Assembly: GCF_000190415.1 (NCBI RefSeq)
Contig: NZ_AEWF01000004.1
Coordinates: 186,001 to 250,000, forward strand
Direction of reading: 5' to 3'
Source of the DNA: Candidatus Odyssella thessalonicensis L13
GTDB taxonomy: Bacteria > Pseudomonadota > Alphaproteobacteria > Paracaedibacterales > Paracaedibacteraceae
Length of the DNA: 64,000 nucleotides
The notes under the pieces are model-generated. The model saw only the letters and a program-made list of their open reading frames with translations. It did not search any database and was not told the origin of the DNA. Below, piece by piece: positions 18,706 to 28,178 of the stretch. Position 1 is the stretch's first letter, and each line of letters starts with the position of its first letter. The position numbers were made by a program, and so were the translations under genes.

Positions 18706-19896
18706 TTAGCCTCCTTGCGGCTTAATGGTGATTTCTATAAGCGTTAAGTCATCTGAAAAAGCCGGATCGTCAAATTCATCTATTTTATGCTTGACGGCTT
18801 GGAACAGATCCTGCCCATCAAGCGTACGGATTAAACAGGGAAGTTCTTCGGGTAAGAACGAAATGTCGGGTATTCCACCGTGATTTTCCCACATCAAATC
18901 ACTGTAAAGGATCAAGCTATCACCTTCCTGGAACTCCAGGCTGCGATGCGTATAGCGAACATCTTCGACAATTCCTAACGGGAGTCCAGAGCCATCGCCT
19001 AAGGTATAGTTCCTGTGTTGAGGATGATAAATAATAGGATGAGTGGAGCTGGCAGATAAGTAATCAAACCTTCTATTTTCTAGATCGATAATGCCAGCCA
19101 AAAATGTACAAAAGTTACCTTCCTTGATCATTTCGCGAACTTTGTTATTAACAAGGTGAATTAGGGCGGCGGGAGTCTGAAGGGTGCTACGATGCTCAGC
19201 AATAAGAGTGTGAAGACCGAGTGTATAAAGAGAAGCGCTAATCCCTTTACCGGAAAAATCACAAATCCATACCATGATCTGATTAGGTCCGAGTTCATAG
19301 AGCCCCCAGATATCGCCGCTCAAAAAACGTGACGGAATAAAAACTGAATTAATCGAAAGGTTATATTTTTCTTCCAAGGACTGAATCACCGCAGCACTGG
19401 GTAACAGTGATTTCTGTAATTCCAAGGCCTTTGCGACTTCTTGAGCGGCAATTTTATGGTAATTTTCAAGTTCGCGAATTAAGAAGCTGTTTTCAAGCTG
19501 AACTTTAACCCGGGATAATAATTCAAGTTTATGGATAGGTTTGGTGATAATGTCAGTTGCCCCATATTTCCACGCCTCTGCTCGCTCTTCTGGATCAGAG
19601 ATAGCGGTCTGGACTAGGATAGGGAGCTGTTTTAAATGGGGGTCTGAGCGAATTTCTTTGATGACCGTCGTTCCATCCACATTCGGCATAATTAGGTCAA
19701 GGATAACCAGATCGATGGCCTGCTCTTTGAGCTTATTTAAAGCGTCTTGACCATCAACAGCGGTATCTATGCTGCGATAGCCAGCGGCCTTTAAGAAACT
19801 GCTGATCAGGTCTCTATTAATTGAGGAATCATCAACCACCAATATTTTATTGTCATATATAGAGGCTTGGAGCGGATTTTCATGATTGTAAAACAT
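18706..19896 (-). CDS. Response regulator with PP2C (SpoIIE/RsbU-type) phosphatase domain
   Basis: Residues about 15-135 are an intact receiver: acidic pair D22-D23, phospho-acceptor D67 (LVILDLIMPNVDG), and conserved TKP lysine. Residues about 190-390 are a PP2C-like serine phosphatase (FLSGDIWGLYE, WICDFSGKGISASLY, YSDLMWE, FSDDLTLIEI) with metal-binding aspartates. In Bacillus RsbU-type systems such phosphatases dephosphorylate a STAS anti-anti-sigma factor. The STAS gene two genes upstream is the likely substrate, and the histidine kinase downstream the likely phosphate donor. Those links are inferred from gene order. Confidence 0.92.
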   Translation of the reverse strand: MFYNHENPLQASIYDNKILVVDDSSINRDLISSFLKAAGYRSIDTAVDGQDALNKLKEQAIDLVILDLIMPNVDGTTVIKEIRSDPHLKQLPILVQTAISDPEERAEAWKYGATDIITKPIHKLELLSRVKVQLENSFLIRELENYHKIAAQEVAKALELQKSLLPSAAVIQSLEEKYNLSINSVFIPSRFLSGDIWGLYELGPNQIMVWICDFSGKGISASLYTLGLHTLIAEHRSTLQTPAALIHLVNNKVREMIKEGNFCTFLAGIIDLENRRFDYLSASSTHPIIYHPQHRNYTLGDGSGLPLGIVEDVRYTHRSLEFQEGDSLILYSDLMWENHGGIPDISFLPEELPCLIRTLDGQDLFQAVKHKIDEFDDPAFSDDLTLIEITIKPQGG

Positions 19897-19907
19897 GTCC
19901 CGCTACC

Positions 19908-20564
19908 TCAGCTCGAGAAATAAAGGCGTATTGCTTGACCCTTCTTATCGAAAGCCACCTTATCAGTCAAACTTTGGATGAGATTAACTCCCCTAAATTG
20001 CTCGGCACAACCCTGACGAGGCCAGGCTATCGGTCTGCCTTCAACATGGATTATAACTTCCCAACCTTGCCCAGACTTTGCGGCATAAACTCCCATATAA
20101 CGATCTGAATATAGGTTGTCTTTTAATCTTTTTTCAATCTTGAGGAAGAAATCTAAGGGGCGCCGCTCAGCAGAAGACTCTAAATCTAAACTGCTCCATA
20201 AAAAGGCATTAGCATAGGCTTCTTGGGTTGCTGTTAAAATGTGGTCATGACAGCTCGAGGAACAATCTTGTAGTTTCAAGAAGTGGGATAAAATTTGGAC
20301 AAATTCTAAAGCATAAATGTCTTTATTCTTAAAACATAAAACAATAAAATTTGGGGAAGTGTTAGTGTAAATTTCTTGAAAGACCTTAAGGTTTAGATTG
20401 CTACGACTATCCGTAAAAATACGTTTGCCTTCATTAAGGGATACAATAATACGATCTGAACTTACGGGTGACCGTAAGATGCTAATAAGAGGTGATCTGG
20501 CCGGAACAGCCTTTTTCTTGGCAGCATTATCTTGGCATAATAATAGCGGCTGGCACTTGGCCAT
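19908..20564 (-). CDS. HATPase-like (RsbW-type) protein, divergent
   Basis: A 218-residue protein; ATG 20564 is chosen because GGAGGGG lies six bases upstream. The second half has the layout of anti-sigma-factor serine kinases: an N box-like helix (ILTATQEAYANAFLWSS) with conserved Glu and Asn, and a C-terminal motif FRGVNLIQSLTDKVAFDKKG. The latter matches the family's GRGL-LI..L.DEV.F pattern, with R in place of the usual G-R-G. The first 90 residues are unlike the family and may be a separate domain. It probably binds or phosphorylates the STAS protein encoded 33 bases upstream. ATPase activity is uncertain because the glycine box is altered. Confidence 0.7.
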   Translation of the reverse strand: MAKCQPLLLCQDNAAKKKAVPARSPLISILRSPVSSDRIIVSLNEGKRIFTDSRSNLNLKVFQEIYTNTSPNFIVLCFKNKDIYALEFVQILSHFLKLQDCSSSCHDHILTATQEAYANAFLWSSLDLESSAERRPLDFFLKIEKRLKDNLYSDRYMGVYAAKSGQGWEVIIHVEGRPIAWPRQGCAEQFRGVNLIQSLTDKVAFDKKGQAIRLYFSS

Positions 20565-20596
20565 TGTCCCCTCCTGCACATAAATGCTTAAGTTTG

Positions 20597-20899
20597 TTAT
20601 TCAACGCGAAATAAGCTGGCAAAGTGACCTAAATCAAGCATTTTTTTAACTTGTCCATGAGCCCCTTTTAAGGTTACTTCCCCATCTTGCAGACGCATTT
20701 TATCACGCGCAATTAGCAACATCCCGAGACCGGCCGAATCGATGAATTCTAAATCTTGTAGATTCATCTGGCACTCTCTAGATTTATTCTCAGTAAATAG
20801 CTCAGTAAGCTCACGAAACTGGCTATAATCAGCAAATGTCAGTCGTCCTTTGAGATCAACAATAACGGCATCTCCCACAGTTTTACATGTGTAATTCAT
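20597..20899 (-). CDS. STAS-domain anti-sigma factor antagonist (SpoIIAA/RsbV type)
   Basis: A 100-residue single STAS domain. The diagnostic FIDSAGLGMLL loop contains serine 55, the residue phosphorylated in SpoIIAA and RsbV. It is first gene of the minus-strand unit STAS, HATPase-like, receiver-PP2C, sensor kinase. By analogy the unphosphorylated form would sequester the HATPase protein and release its target. No sigma factor gene is adjacent, so the output is unknown. Confidence 0.92.
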   Translation of the reverse strand: MNYTCKTVGDAVIVDLKGRLTFADYSQFRELTELFTENKSRECQMNLQDLEFIDSAGLGMLLIARDKMRLQDGEVTLKGAHGQVKKMLDLGHFASLFRVE

Positions 20900-21225
20900 A
20901 ATCTTCCTCTTGCTTCCTCTAAAAGGATCCCAGTTATAGGATCATCCTAGACGGGAGATGGTTAAAAGAACGTTAAATTACCTAAAAATGATTAATAAAC
21001 GTGATTACTAATAAAATGTTAGAGACTGCTTTAGGCGAGACTAATATTGCTACTTGCTTGAGAGTTTTCTTGATCACGGTATTTTCTGTTCTTTGTAGAT
21101 TAAGCACCGAAATGGCTCGATAGGGATATTAGATTACAGAGAAAAGAGAACCTTCTCCCGATCTAAATCAGGTTAAGGCCGAACTCTGTCATGCGAAGAT
21201 AGTCGGATAGCAGAAGTAGCGTATC
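20900..21225. other. Non-coding stretch upstream of the STAS operon
   Basis: About 325 bases with no usable open frame, tRNA or strong hairpin. The promoter of the STAS operon should lie near 20900-20960; no consensus pair is obvious. Confidence 0.35.
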
Positions 21226-21609
21226 TCAATTTAAAGCCCAAGGTTGATCAGTTTTTAACGCCTCAGCAGATTCAACAAATACGCAGGAAACTTCATATTT
21301 CTTAATGAGAGGCAGGGCGACGCTTAGGGAGAGGCGAGCGCCAGGTAAAGTCATGCTTAGCCAACCTTTGTGCGCCATTGCTTCCAAGAAAAGCGGCCTA
21401 CAGTGCTTACAGCAATCATTACGAGAGATCATACTGAGTATACATAATTTTAGAATAGCATCTTTTGGTAGTTTAATATCCTGTATTATTTCACCAGACG
21501 TAGGAAATAAACCTTTACCACTTTTTAATGTCTTCTCTAACGGTAGCCTTCCGATAGAAGGGTTGCTTTTCCAGAATCTATATAGTGTTTTGCTAAAATT
21601 AATGTAAAA
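21226..21609 (-). pseudogene. Open frame without clear start, possible gene remnant
   Basis: The minus-strand frame is open for 127 codons from 21609 to TGA 21226-21228. The first ATG (21432) leaves only 68 residues and has no ribosome site. The composition is protein-like (PLIKKYEVSCVFVESAEAL at the end, CCKHC near the middle). I recognise no family. The long open stretch before the only ATG suggests a gene that lost its 5' part. Confidence 0.28.
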
Positions 21610-21723
21610 TTAATCTTAGATCTAAAAGAGGCACTTAAATTGTCCCTAAAAAGCGCAATCGCATAAACATTTTGTTCAACATAACCTGGCCATAAAAAGG
21701 ACAAAGTCCAAAAGGAGTATATT

Positions 21724-22212
21724 ATGAAAGCCCATCGTTTAAAAGCAACCCATCTTATCAAAGCCGGAGTCATAACTTTAGGTCTTTGTTCCTCCCTAAA
21801 AGCGCTTGACGTCACTGTGCTTGGTCCCCTATCAGTAGCTGCCACGGTATCTGCTCCTTTTGTGACAGCTTATGCCACACCTCAAACGGCAGCCCTCTAC
21901 AACACGGGTAATCTCGTTTCCCCCATCCTCAATGCTGCTGCTTCTTACACCATGGACTACCGACCAGGGGGGTACTTTACCCCGAGCGGACCTGGGGTAA
22001 TCTTTGGAATCTCAACTCTAAGAAATCTTGTCGAATTTGGAATGGGTGTTGGAGCTGCCTGCTGCAGTTACGCCTATCTTTTCACCGGAGAGAGCTATTA
22101 TAATACAATTGCCTTAACGTTGACTACCGTCAATGCCGTATTGACCACAGGGGGCACGGCCATGATGTATGGAATTAATTTCCCGCGTTGGGCGAGCAAG
22201 AAGGATCGATAA
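21724..22212 (+). CDS. Exported or membrane protein, unrecognised
   Basis: A 162-residue protein with AGGAG eight bases before the ATG. The N-terminus looks like a signal or first membrane helix (IKAGVITLGLCSSLKALD). Two further hydrophobic glycine/alanine-rich segments follow (GMGVGAACCSYAYLF and TVNAVLTTGGTAMMYGI). No family is recognised. It stands alone between decayed regions, with 700 mostly non-coding bases downstream. Confidence 0.6.
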   Translation: MKAHRLKATHLIKAGVITLGLCSSLKALDVTVLGPLSVAATVSAPFVTAYATPQTAALYNTGNLVSPILNAAASYTMDYRPGGYFTPSGPGVIFGISTLRNLVEFGMGVGAACCSYAYLFTGESYYNTIALTLTTVNAVLTTGGTAMMYGINFPRWASKKDR

Positions 22213-22423
22213 AATAGAGGGAGTGATGGCTAATTGATCTTCGATACAGCGCCTAAGACAGATAAGTATTGAAAATTAGACGTCGTTGCCTAATAAGATA
22301 TTTCAAACGGATTAGTCCTCCAAAGGGGGGCTTATCTCAGGCCTCTTTGAAGTTGAAAATAAGTCTAAAGTTTCTGATGTCCTAAGGATAATTCTTTACA
22401 CAAATCCTCGCACAGCACTTTAC

Positions 22424-22773
22424 CTACTCGTTGTGCAGATCTTTTACGAACTTAACAGTCGATTCTCCTCCATTTATTTTAAAAGTAAGGATCTGTTCAG
22501 GAATAATAGATTCAATCAAATTGCCCGGAATTTGCTGATTTCCACATAAGAGAAGATCAGATAATGAAGATTGAGTGCCTTTTCGATTTATTGCCTCCAA
22601 GCGACTCTTCTCATACCTTCCTCATAACACTTTTCATGTTCTATAAGACAGACCTTAATGTTATTAATTTCTTTGAGTATTCTCTCCAATATAATATTGT
22701 GAGCGCCCTCAATTTATGCCATCCCACCTTGGTCTAATATTTCTCGCTCAGCTAAAGAATTGAGCCGTTTTCA
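22424..22773 (-). pseudogene. Decayed gene fragment
   Basis: Translating the minus strand gives protein-like segments in two frames. The first runs KRLNSLAEREILDQGG, then after an in-frame stop IEGAHNIILERILKEINNI. After a shift near 22600 comes a clean tail, SLSDLLLCGNQQIPGN then FKINGGESTVKFVKDLHNE, ending at the stop at 22424. One internal stop and one shift mean it is not functional. The family is not recognised. The rest of 22213-22921 holds no other feature I can support. Confidence 0.35.
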
Positions 22774-22921
22774 CTGCCCTTTACATGGTCATTAATTCTT
22801 CGTTAAGTTATTGGTTTAATGTATTTTGTTAACTCTTTGTTAGGAAGAAATACAAAGTGTACTTCTTCTAAATATTTGATAGCATTTTAGTAAATGTTGA
22901 TTAATTTTGCAGGAAGGTCAC

Positions 22922-24058
22922 ATGCGAAACGTCGTTATTGCTGGGTATGTTCGTACACCGTTTTCTTTTGGGGGAAAAGGGGAATTAACCAAAGTCAGAG
23001 CTGATGATTTAGCCACAGCTGCGGTTAAATCGTTGGTTGAAAAGACTAAAGTCAATGTCAATGACATTGAAGATTTAATTCTTGGCTGCGCTTTCCCAGA
23101 AGGGGAGCAAGGCTTAAATATGGCGCGTTTAGTTGTCTTAAATGCAGACTTACCAATTACCATAGGCGGCGTTACGGTTAATCGTTTTTGTGGATCTTCC
23201 ATGCAGGCCATCCATCAAGCGGCTGGGGCTATTGCGAGTGGCGCCGGTGATGTTTTCATCTGTGCAGGCGTTGAATCCATGAGCCGAGTACCCATGGGCG
23301 GCTTTAATCCGTTGCCTAATCCTAAATTATATGAGCGGATGCCGGGAGCGTATATCGGAATGGGTGACACTGCCGAAAATGTTGCCAGCCGTTGGAATAT
23401 TTCACGCCAAGAGCAAGAGCAGCTGGCGGTGGACTCTCATGCAAAGGCCGCTAAAGCCCAAGCAGAAGGGCGCCTAACAGATGAAATTGTGCCAGTCGCG
23501 ACGAAGACTGGAGTGGTCGACAAAGATTCTTGTATCCGATCCGGGACAACTTTAGAAGCCTTAGCCAATCTAAAGCCAGCCTTTGATGCGAAAGGGACCG
23601 TAACAGCTGGAACCTCTTCCCCGATTACCGATGGGGCCGCAGCGGTTTTAGTCTGCTCGGAAGATTATGCTCGTAAGCACGGTTTACCCATGTTAGCTCG
23701 AATTAAGAGTTTTGCTGTTGCAGGATGTGATCCCGATATCATGGGAATTGGCCCCGTGGCTGCCACCAAGAAGGCCCTCGAAAGAGCCGGATTAACAGCA
23801 AAAGATCTCGATATTATCGAACTCAATGAAGCTTTTGCCTCTCAAGCAATCGCTTGTGTTAAAGAATTAGGATTGGACTGGGGCAAGATTAATATTGATG
23901 GCGGCGCTTTAGCCTTAGGCCATCCTTTAGGGGCGACAGGGGCGCGGATAACCGGTAAAGCTGCTGCCTTGCTGCAACGCGAAAAGAAGAAATATGCTCT
24001 CTCAGCTCAATGTATTGGCGGTGGGCAAGGAATTGCAACAATTTTGGAGGCGATTTAA
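22922..24058 (+). CDS. Acetyl-CoA acyltransferase (thiolase)
   Basis: Catalyses the last step of beta-oxidation, cleaving 3-ketoacyl-CoA with CoA. ATG 22922 has GGAAGG seven bases upstream; an upstream TTG is rejected. The 378 residues show the complete thiolase signature: nucleophile cysteine in NRFCGSSMQAIH, ELNEAFASQ, the catalytic histidine in GGALALGHPLGATGARI, and the second cysteine in SAQCIGGGQG. It is first gene of a four-gene fatty-acid unit; its stop codon overlaps the next start (TAATG). Confidence 0.95.
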   Translation: MRNVVIAGYVRTPFSFGGKGELTKVRADDLATAAVKSLVEKTKVNVNDIEDLILGCAFPEGEQGLNMARLVVLNADLPITIGGVTVNRFCGSSMQAIHQAAGAIASGAGDVFICAGVESMSRVPMGGFNPLPNPKLYERMPGAYIGMGDTAENVASRWNISRQEQEQLAVDSHAKAAKAQAEGRLTDEIVPVATKTGVVDKDSCIRSGTTLEALANLKPAFDAKGTVTAGTSSPITDGAAAVLVCSEDYARKHGLPMLARIKSFAVAGCDPDIMGIGPVAATKKALERAGLTAKDLDIIELNEAFASQAIACVKELGLDWGKINIDGGALALGHPLGATGARITGKAAALLQREKKKYALSAQCIGGGQGIATILEAI

Positions 24059-26376
24059 TGGTCAGAGAAATTAAAAAAGCTGCTGTCATTGGGGCGGGTG
24101 TTATGGGGAGCGGCATTGCTGCCCATATGGCCAATGCCGGTATCCAAGTGTTATTGTTAGATCTTCCGCAATCTGGCTTAGGACAGAAGAACAAATTAGC
24201 AGAGGATGCTATTGAGCGGATGAAGAAGACAGATCCAGCCCCGTTCATGTCGGCAGCTGCGGTCAAACGGGTCACCGCAGGAAACACGGAGTCTGATCTA
24301 GAAAAACTAGCGGACTGCGACTGGATCGTTGAGGCGATTATTGAGAAGATTGAGTATAAGCGTGATTTATATACTAAACTCGAAAAAGTTATCCGTCCCG
24401 GTACTATTGTTTCTTCCAATACTTCCACCATTCCAATGGAAAAATTGGTTGAAGGGCGCTCGGCAGACTTTAAGAAGAATTTCTTTATTACCCACTTTTT
24501 CAATCCACCACGCTATACGCGTCTCCTTGAAATTGTCTCAGCCCCCGATTCCGATAAAGAATCTTTAAAAACCTTAACCGAGTTTGCTGATATTCACCTT
24601 GGTAAAGGGGTAGTCAATTGCAAAGATTCACCAGGCTTTATTGCTAACCGCATTGGAACCTTCTGGATTCAAAAAGCAATGGTCGAAGCTTTAGACCGTG
24701 ATATCTCCGTCGAAGAAGCTGATGCCATTTTTGGGCGGCCCATGGGCATTCCTAAAACGGGTGTTTTTGCCCTTGTTGATCTGGTGGGACTGGATTTAAT
24801 TCCTTTGGTAACCCAAAGTATGCGTAACGCTTTGCCGCAAATCGATCCATTTAATACCAGCTATAAAGATATTCCTGTCATTCACAAATTGATCGAGGAC
24901 GGCTATACGGGCCGTAAAGGCAAAGGTGGCTTTTATCGCCTTAATAAGACCGCTGATGGCAGTAAAGTCAAAGAGTCAGTTAATTTAAAAACAGGTGAGT
25001 TTGCCCCTTCACAAAAAGCGAAGTTACCGATCCTTAATGCGGCTAAGAATAACCTGCGCTTACTGCTATCAGGTACGGATCCTTATAGTCAATATGCGTG
25101 GAGTGTTCTCTCTGAAGTTTTACGCTATACCGCTGATATTGCCAACGACATTGCCGATAATATTGCCGATATCGATCAAGCCATGCGTCTGGGCTATAAT
25201 TGGAAATACGGGCCTTTTGAACTCATCGACAAAATCGGAGCCGCTTGGTTTAGCGACCGTCTTAAGGCCGAAGGGCGAGCCGTTCCCGCCATATTAGCAG
25301 CCGTGGGAGACGGATCCTTCTATAAAATTGAAAACGGAGCCATCCACTATTTCAATGGTAGCGGCTATACAGAACTAAAGCGCCCAGAAGGGGTGTTAGT
25401 GCTGAGTGATATCAAACTTAAAACCAAGCCTATTGCCAAGAATGCCTCAGCGGCTCTGTGGGATATCGGTGATGGAGTCGTGTGTTTGGAATTCATCAGT
25501 AAGATGAATTCTTTAGATCCTGAAATCATGAAGATGATTATGAAAACGGTGGATATCGTTAAGAAAGACTATAAAGCTTTAGTTGTCTATAATGAAGGAT
25601 CAAACTTCTCAGCTGGGGCAAACTTGGGTCTAGCTCTATTTGCTATTAACGTGGCGCTGTGGCCATTAATTGAATCCATTGTTAAAGGCGGCCAAGACGC
25701 TTATATGGCGTTAAAATATGCGCCATTCCCCGTGGTATCGGCGCCCTCAGGAATGGCTTTGGGCGGCGGATGCGAGATTCTGTTGCACAGTGACGCGGTG
25801 GTGGCCCACTCTGAATCCTATATTGGCTTGGTTGAAGTTGGAGTAGGAATTGTACCCGCCTGGGGTGGATGTAAAGAAATGCTCCATCGCTACTTGACCA
25901 ACAAACGTGGTCCTGCTGGGGGGATGGTCGCTGTTGGTAAATTATTTGAGACCATCGGCACTGCCAGAGTAGCCAAATCCGCCTTTGAGGCGAAAGAAAA
26001 TCTTTTCATTAAAGAAGAAGATCCGATTGTCATGAATCGTGATCGCGTTCTCGCCATGGCTAAAGCGCATGCGTTGTCCTTAGTCGGTGGCTATCAAGCG
26101 CCTGAACCGCCGCAGTATAACCTTCCTGGCAGTGCGGCACGTGTTTCCTTAACGATGGCCGTAAAAGCCATGGTTAAGCTGGGCAAAGCCACGGAGTATG
26201 ATGAAGAAATCTCTAAGAAATTGGCTTACATTCTTACCGGCGGTGAAGATGAGGCCAGCACTGAAGAGGAAATCTTAGCCCTTGAACGTGAAGCGTTTAT
26301 GACGCTTATCCGTAATCCGAAAACGCATGCTCGTATGCAAAGTATTCTTGAAACCGGAAAACCATTGAGGAACTAG
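24058..26376 (+). CDS. Bifunctional 3-hydroxyacyl-CoA dehydrogenase/enoyl-CoA hydratase
   Basis: Carries out hydration and NAD-dependent oxidation in beta-oxidation. The start ATG overlaps the thiolase stop, with GGAGG upstream. Of 772 residues, the N-terminal half is the dehydrogenase (Rossmann GAGVMGSGIAAHMA; SSNTSTIPM; THFFNPP; KDSPGFIANRI). The C-terminal half is a crotonase-type hydratase (NFSAGANLGL, MALGGGCEILLHSD, GLVEVGVGIVPAWGG). This order is the reverse of E. coli FadB and matches the FadN-like type. Confidence 0.94.
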   Translation: MVREIKKAAVIGAGVMGSGIAAHMANAGIQVLLLDLPQSGLGQKNKLAEDAIERMKKTDPAPFMSAAAVKRVTAGNTESDLEKLADCDWIVEAIIEKIEYKRDLYTKLEKVIRPGTIVSSNTSTIPMEKLVEGRSADFKKNFFITHFFNPPRYTRLLEIVSAPDSDKESLKTLTEFADIHLGKGVVNCKDSPGFIANRIGTFWIQKAMVEALDRDISVEEADAIFGRPMGIPKTGVFALVDLVGLDLIPLVTQSMRNALPQIDPFNTSYKDIPVIHKLIEDGYTGRKGKGGFYRLNKTADGSKVKESVNLKTGEFAPSQKAKLPILNAAKNNLRLLLSGTDPYSQYAWSVLSEVLRYTADIANDIADNIADIDQAMRLGYNWKYGPFELIDKIGAAWFSDRLKAEGRAVPAILAAVGDGSFYKIENGAIHYFNGSGYTELKRPEGVLVLSDIKLKTKPIAKNASAALWDIGDGVVCLEFISKMNSLDPEIMKMIMKTVDIVKKDYKALVVYNEGSNFSAGANLGLALFAINVALWPLIESIVKGGQDAYMALKYAPFPVVSAPSGMALGGGCEILLHSDAVVAHSESYIGLVEVGVGIVPAWGGCKEMLHRYLTNKRGPAGGMVAVGKLFETIGTARVAKSAFEAKENLFIKEEDPIVMNRDRVLAMAKAHALSLVGGYQAPEPPQYNLPGSAARVSLTMAVKAMVKLGKATEYDEEISKKLAYILTGGEDEASTEEEILALEREAFMTLIRNPKTHARMQSILETGKPLRN

Positions 26377-26378
26377 CC

Positions 26379-28166
26379 ATGCCAACCTATAAAGCACCTT
26401 TAAGAGATATGATGTTTGTTCTCAATGAAGTTATTGGAACACACACAATTCAATCCCTTCAGCGATTTGCTGAGATTAATAATGACCTTATTGAAGCGGT
26501 CCTTAACGAGGCGGCCCGGTTTGCAGAAACTGTATTGCAGCCAATTAATCAATCCGGCGATAAAGAAGGCTGTAAGTGGCAAGAAGGAACTGTCACGACC
26601 CCTAAAGGCTTTAAAGAGGCTTATCAAGCCTTTGTTGAGGGAGGCTGGCCAACGTTAACAGGAAATCCAGAATACGGTGGTCAAGGGTTACCTAATCTCA
26701 TTTCTACGATGACAGAAGAAATGATTTGTTCAGCGAACCTGTCATTTAGTTTATATCCAGGTTTGACCCGGGGTGCCTCCGTCATGTTGGATCGCCATGG
26801 CAGCAAAGAGCTTAAGGATAAGTATTTGCCTAAAATGATTCAAGGGATTTGGGGCGGAACCATGTGCTTAACGGAGCCCCATTGTGGGACAGACTTAGGA
26901 ATGCTGCGTACTAAGGCGGAACCGCAGGCTGATGGTACCTATAAACTTTCAGGGACGAAGATTTTTATTTCGTCAGGAGAGCACGACCTTACCGAAAATA
27001 TCATCCATTTTGTGATTGCCCGCACCCCCGAAGCCGTGCCGGGCATTAAAGGAATCAGCTTATTCCTTGTTCCTAAGTTTTTGGTCAACGAGGATGGGAG
27101 TTTAGGGGGCCGTAACCCTGCTTTTTGTGCCTCCATTGAGCATAAAATGGGGATTAAAGCTTCAGCAACCTGCGTAATGAACTTTGATGGTGCCACCGGT
27201 TATCTTGTCGGTGAACTGTATCAAGGGATCAATAACATGTTTACCATGATGAATACGGAACGCATCGGCGTTGGAATGCAAGGCTTAGGGATTGGGGAAG
27301 TCGCTTATCAGAACGCCTTGGCTTATGCGCGGGACCGATTGCAAGGGCGTTCGTTAACAGGGGTGAAGAATCCCGATAAGCCAGCGGATCCTTTGATTGT
27401 TCATCCTGATATTCGGCGTATGCTGCTTACCATGAAATGTATGAATGAGGGTTGTCGTCTTTTGAGTGCCTGGGTGGCCGAATCCTTGGATATTATGGAA
27501 CATGGGACTGATCCTGTCCAAGTCCAAGAAGCTGAAGACTTTGTTCAGCTGATGACGCCAATCATCAAGGCATTCTTAACTGATATGGGCACGGACAATG
27601 CTAATCTGGGGATGCAGATTTATGGCGGTCACGGTTATATCCAGGAATGGGGAATGGAGCAGTTTGTCCGCGATGCTCGTATTGCCCAGATCTATGAAGG
27701 AACAAATGGTATTCAGGCCTTAGACTTAGTGGGCCGTAAGATGCCAGCCCATACCGGGCGGTATCTGCGTCGGTTCTTTCATCCTCTAGAAACTTATCTC
27801 AAGGAGCGAGAGACTAATGCAGAGTTAGCAGAGTTCATTCAACCCTTTGCTAAAGCATTTGGGCGACTGCAACAGGCAACAGTTAATATAGCGATCAAGG
27901 CCTTAGGTAATCCTGATGAAGCAGGAGCTGCCGCCACTGATTTCTTAAAATTATTTGGTTTAGTGTCACTGGCCTATTTATGGTGTCGTACGGTAGAAGT
28001 TGCAATGTCCAAGCTTGGCCAAGGAGAAGATGATTTCTATGAAGCAAAGATTCATATGGCTCGCTTTTTCATGAACAAAATCCTGCCACAATCCTCAGCA
28101 CTATTTGCCCAGATTATGGCCGGCGCTAAGGCTTTAATGGGCCCAGATGACAAACATTTTGGATAA
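26379..28166 (+). CDS. Acyl-CoA dehydrogenase (long C-terminal-domain type)
   Basis: FAD enzyme introducing the first double bond into acyl-CoA. At 595 residues it is of the long class with an extra C-terminal helical domain. It shows the family patterns MCLTEPHCGTDLGMLRTKA, GTKIFISSGEHDL, and IYGGHGYIQEWGMEQFVRD plus IYEGTNGIQALDLVGRK, where the ARI..IYEGTN segment is typical. It lies two bases after the hydratase/dehydrogenase stop and 12 bases before the SDR gene, clearly one operon. Confidence 0.95.
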   Translation: MPTYKAPLRDMMFVLNEVIGTHTIQSLQRFAEINNDLIEAVLNEAARFAETVLQPINQSGDKEGCKWQEGTVTTPKGFKEAYQAFVEGGWPTLTGNPEYGGQGLPNLISTMTEEMICSANLSFSLYPGLTRGASVMLDRHGSKELKDKYLPKMIQGIWGGTMCLTEPHCGTDLGMLRTKAEPQADGTYKLSGTKIFISSGEHDLTENIIHFVIARTPEAVPGIKGISLFLVPKFLVNEDGSLGGRNPAFCASIEHKMGIKASATCVMNFDGATGYLVGELYQGINNMFTMMNTERIGVGMQGLGIGEVAYQNALAYARDRLQGRSLTGVKNPDKPADPLIVHPDIRRMLLTMKCMNEGCRLLSAWVAESLDIMEHGTDPVQVQEAEDFVQLMTPIIKAFLTDMGTDNANLGMQIYGGHGYIQEWGMEQFVRDARIAQIYEGTNGIQALDLVGRKMPAHTGRYLRRFFHPLETYLKERETNAELAEFIQPFAKAFGRLQQATVNIAIKALGNPDEAGAAATDFLKLFGLVSLAYLWCRTVEVAMSKLGQGEDDFYEAKIHMARFFMNKILPQSSALFAQIMAGAKALMGPDDKHFG

Positions 28167-28178
28167 AAGGAAAAGCGG

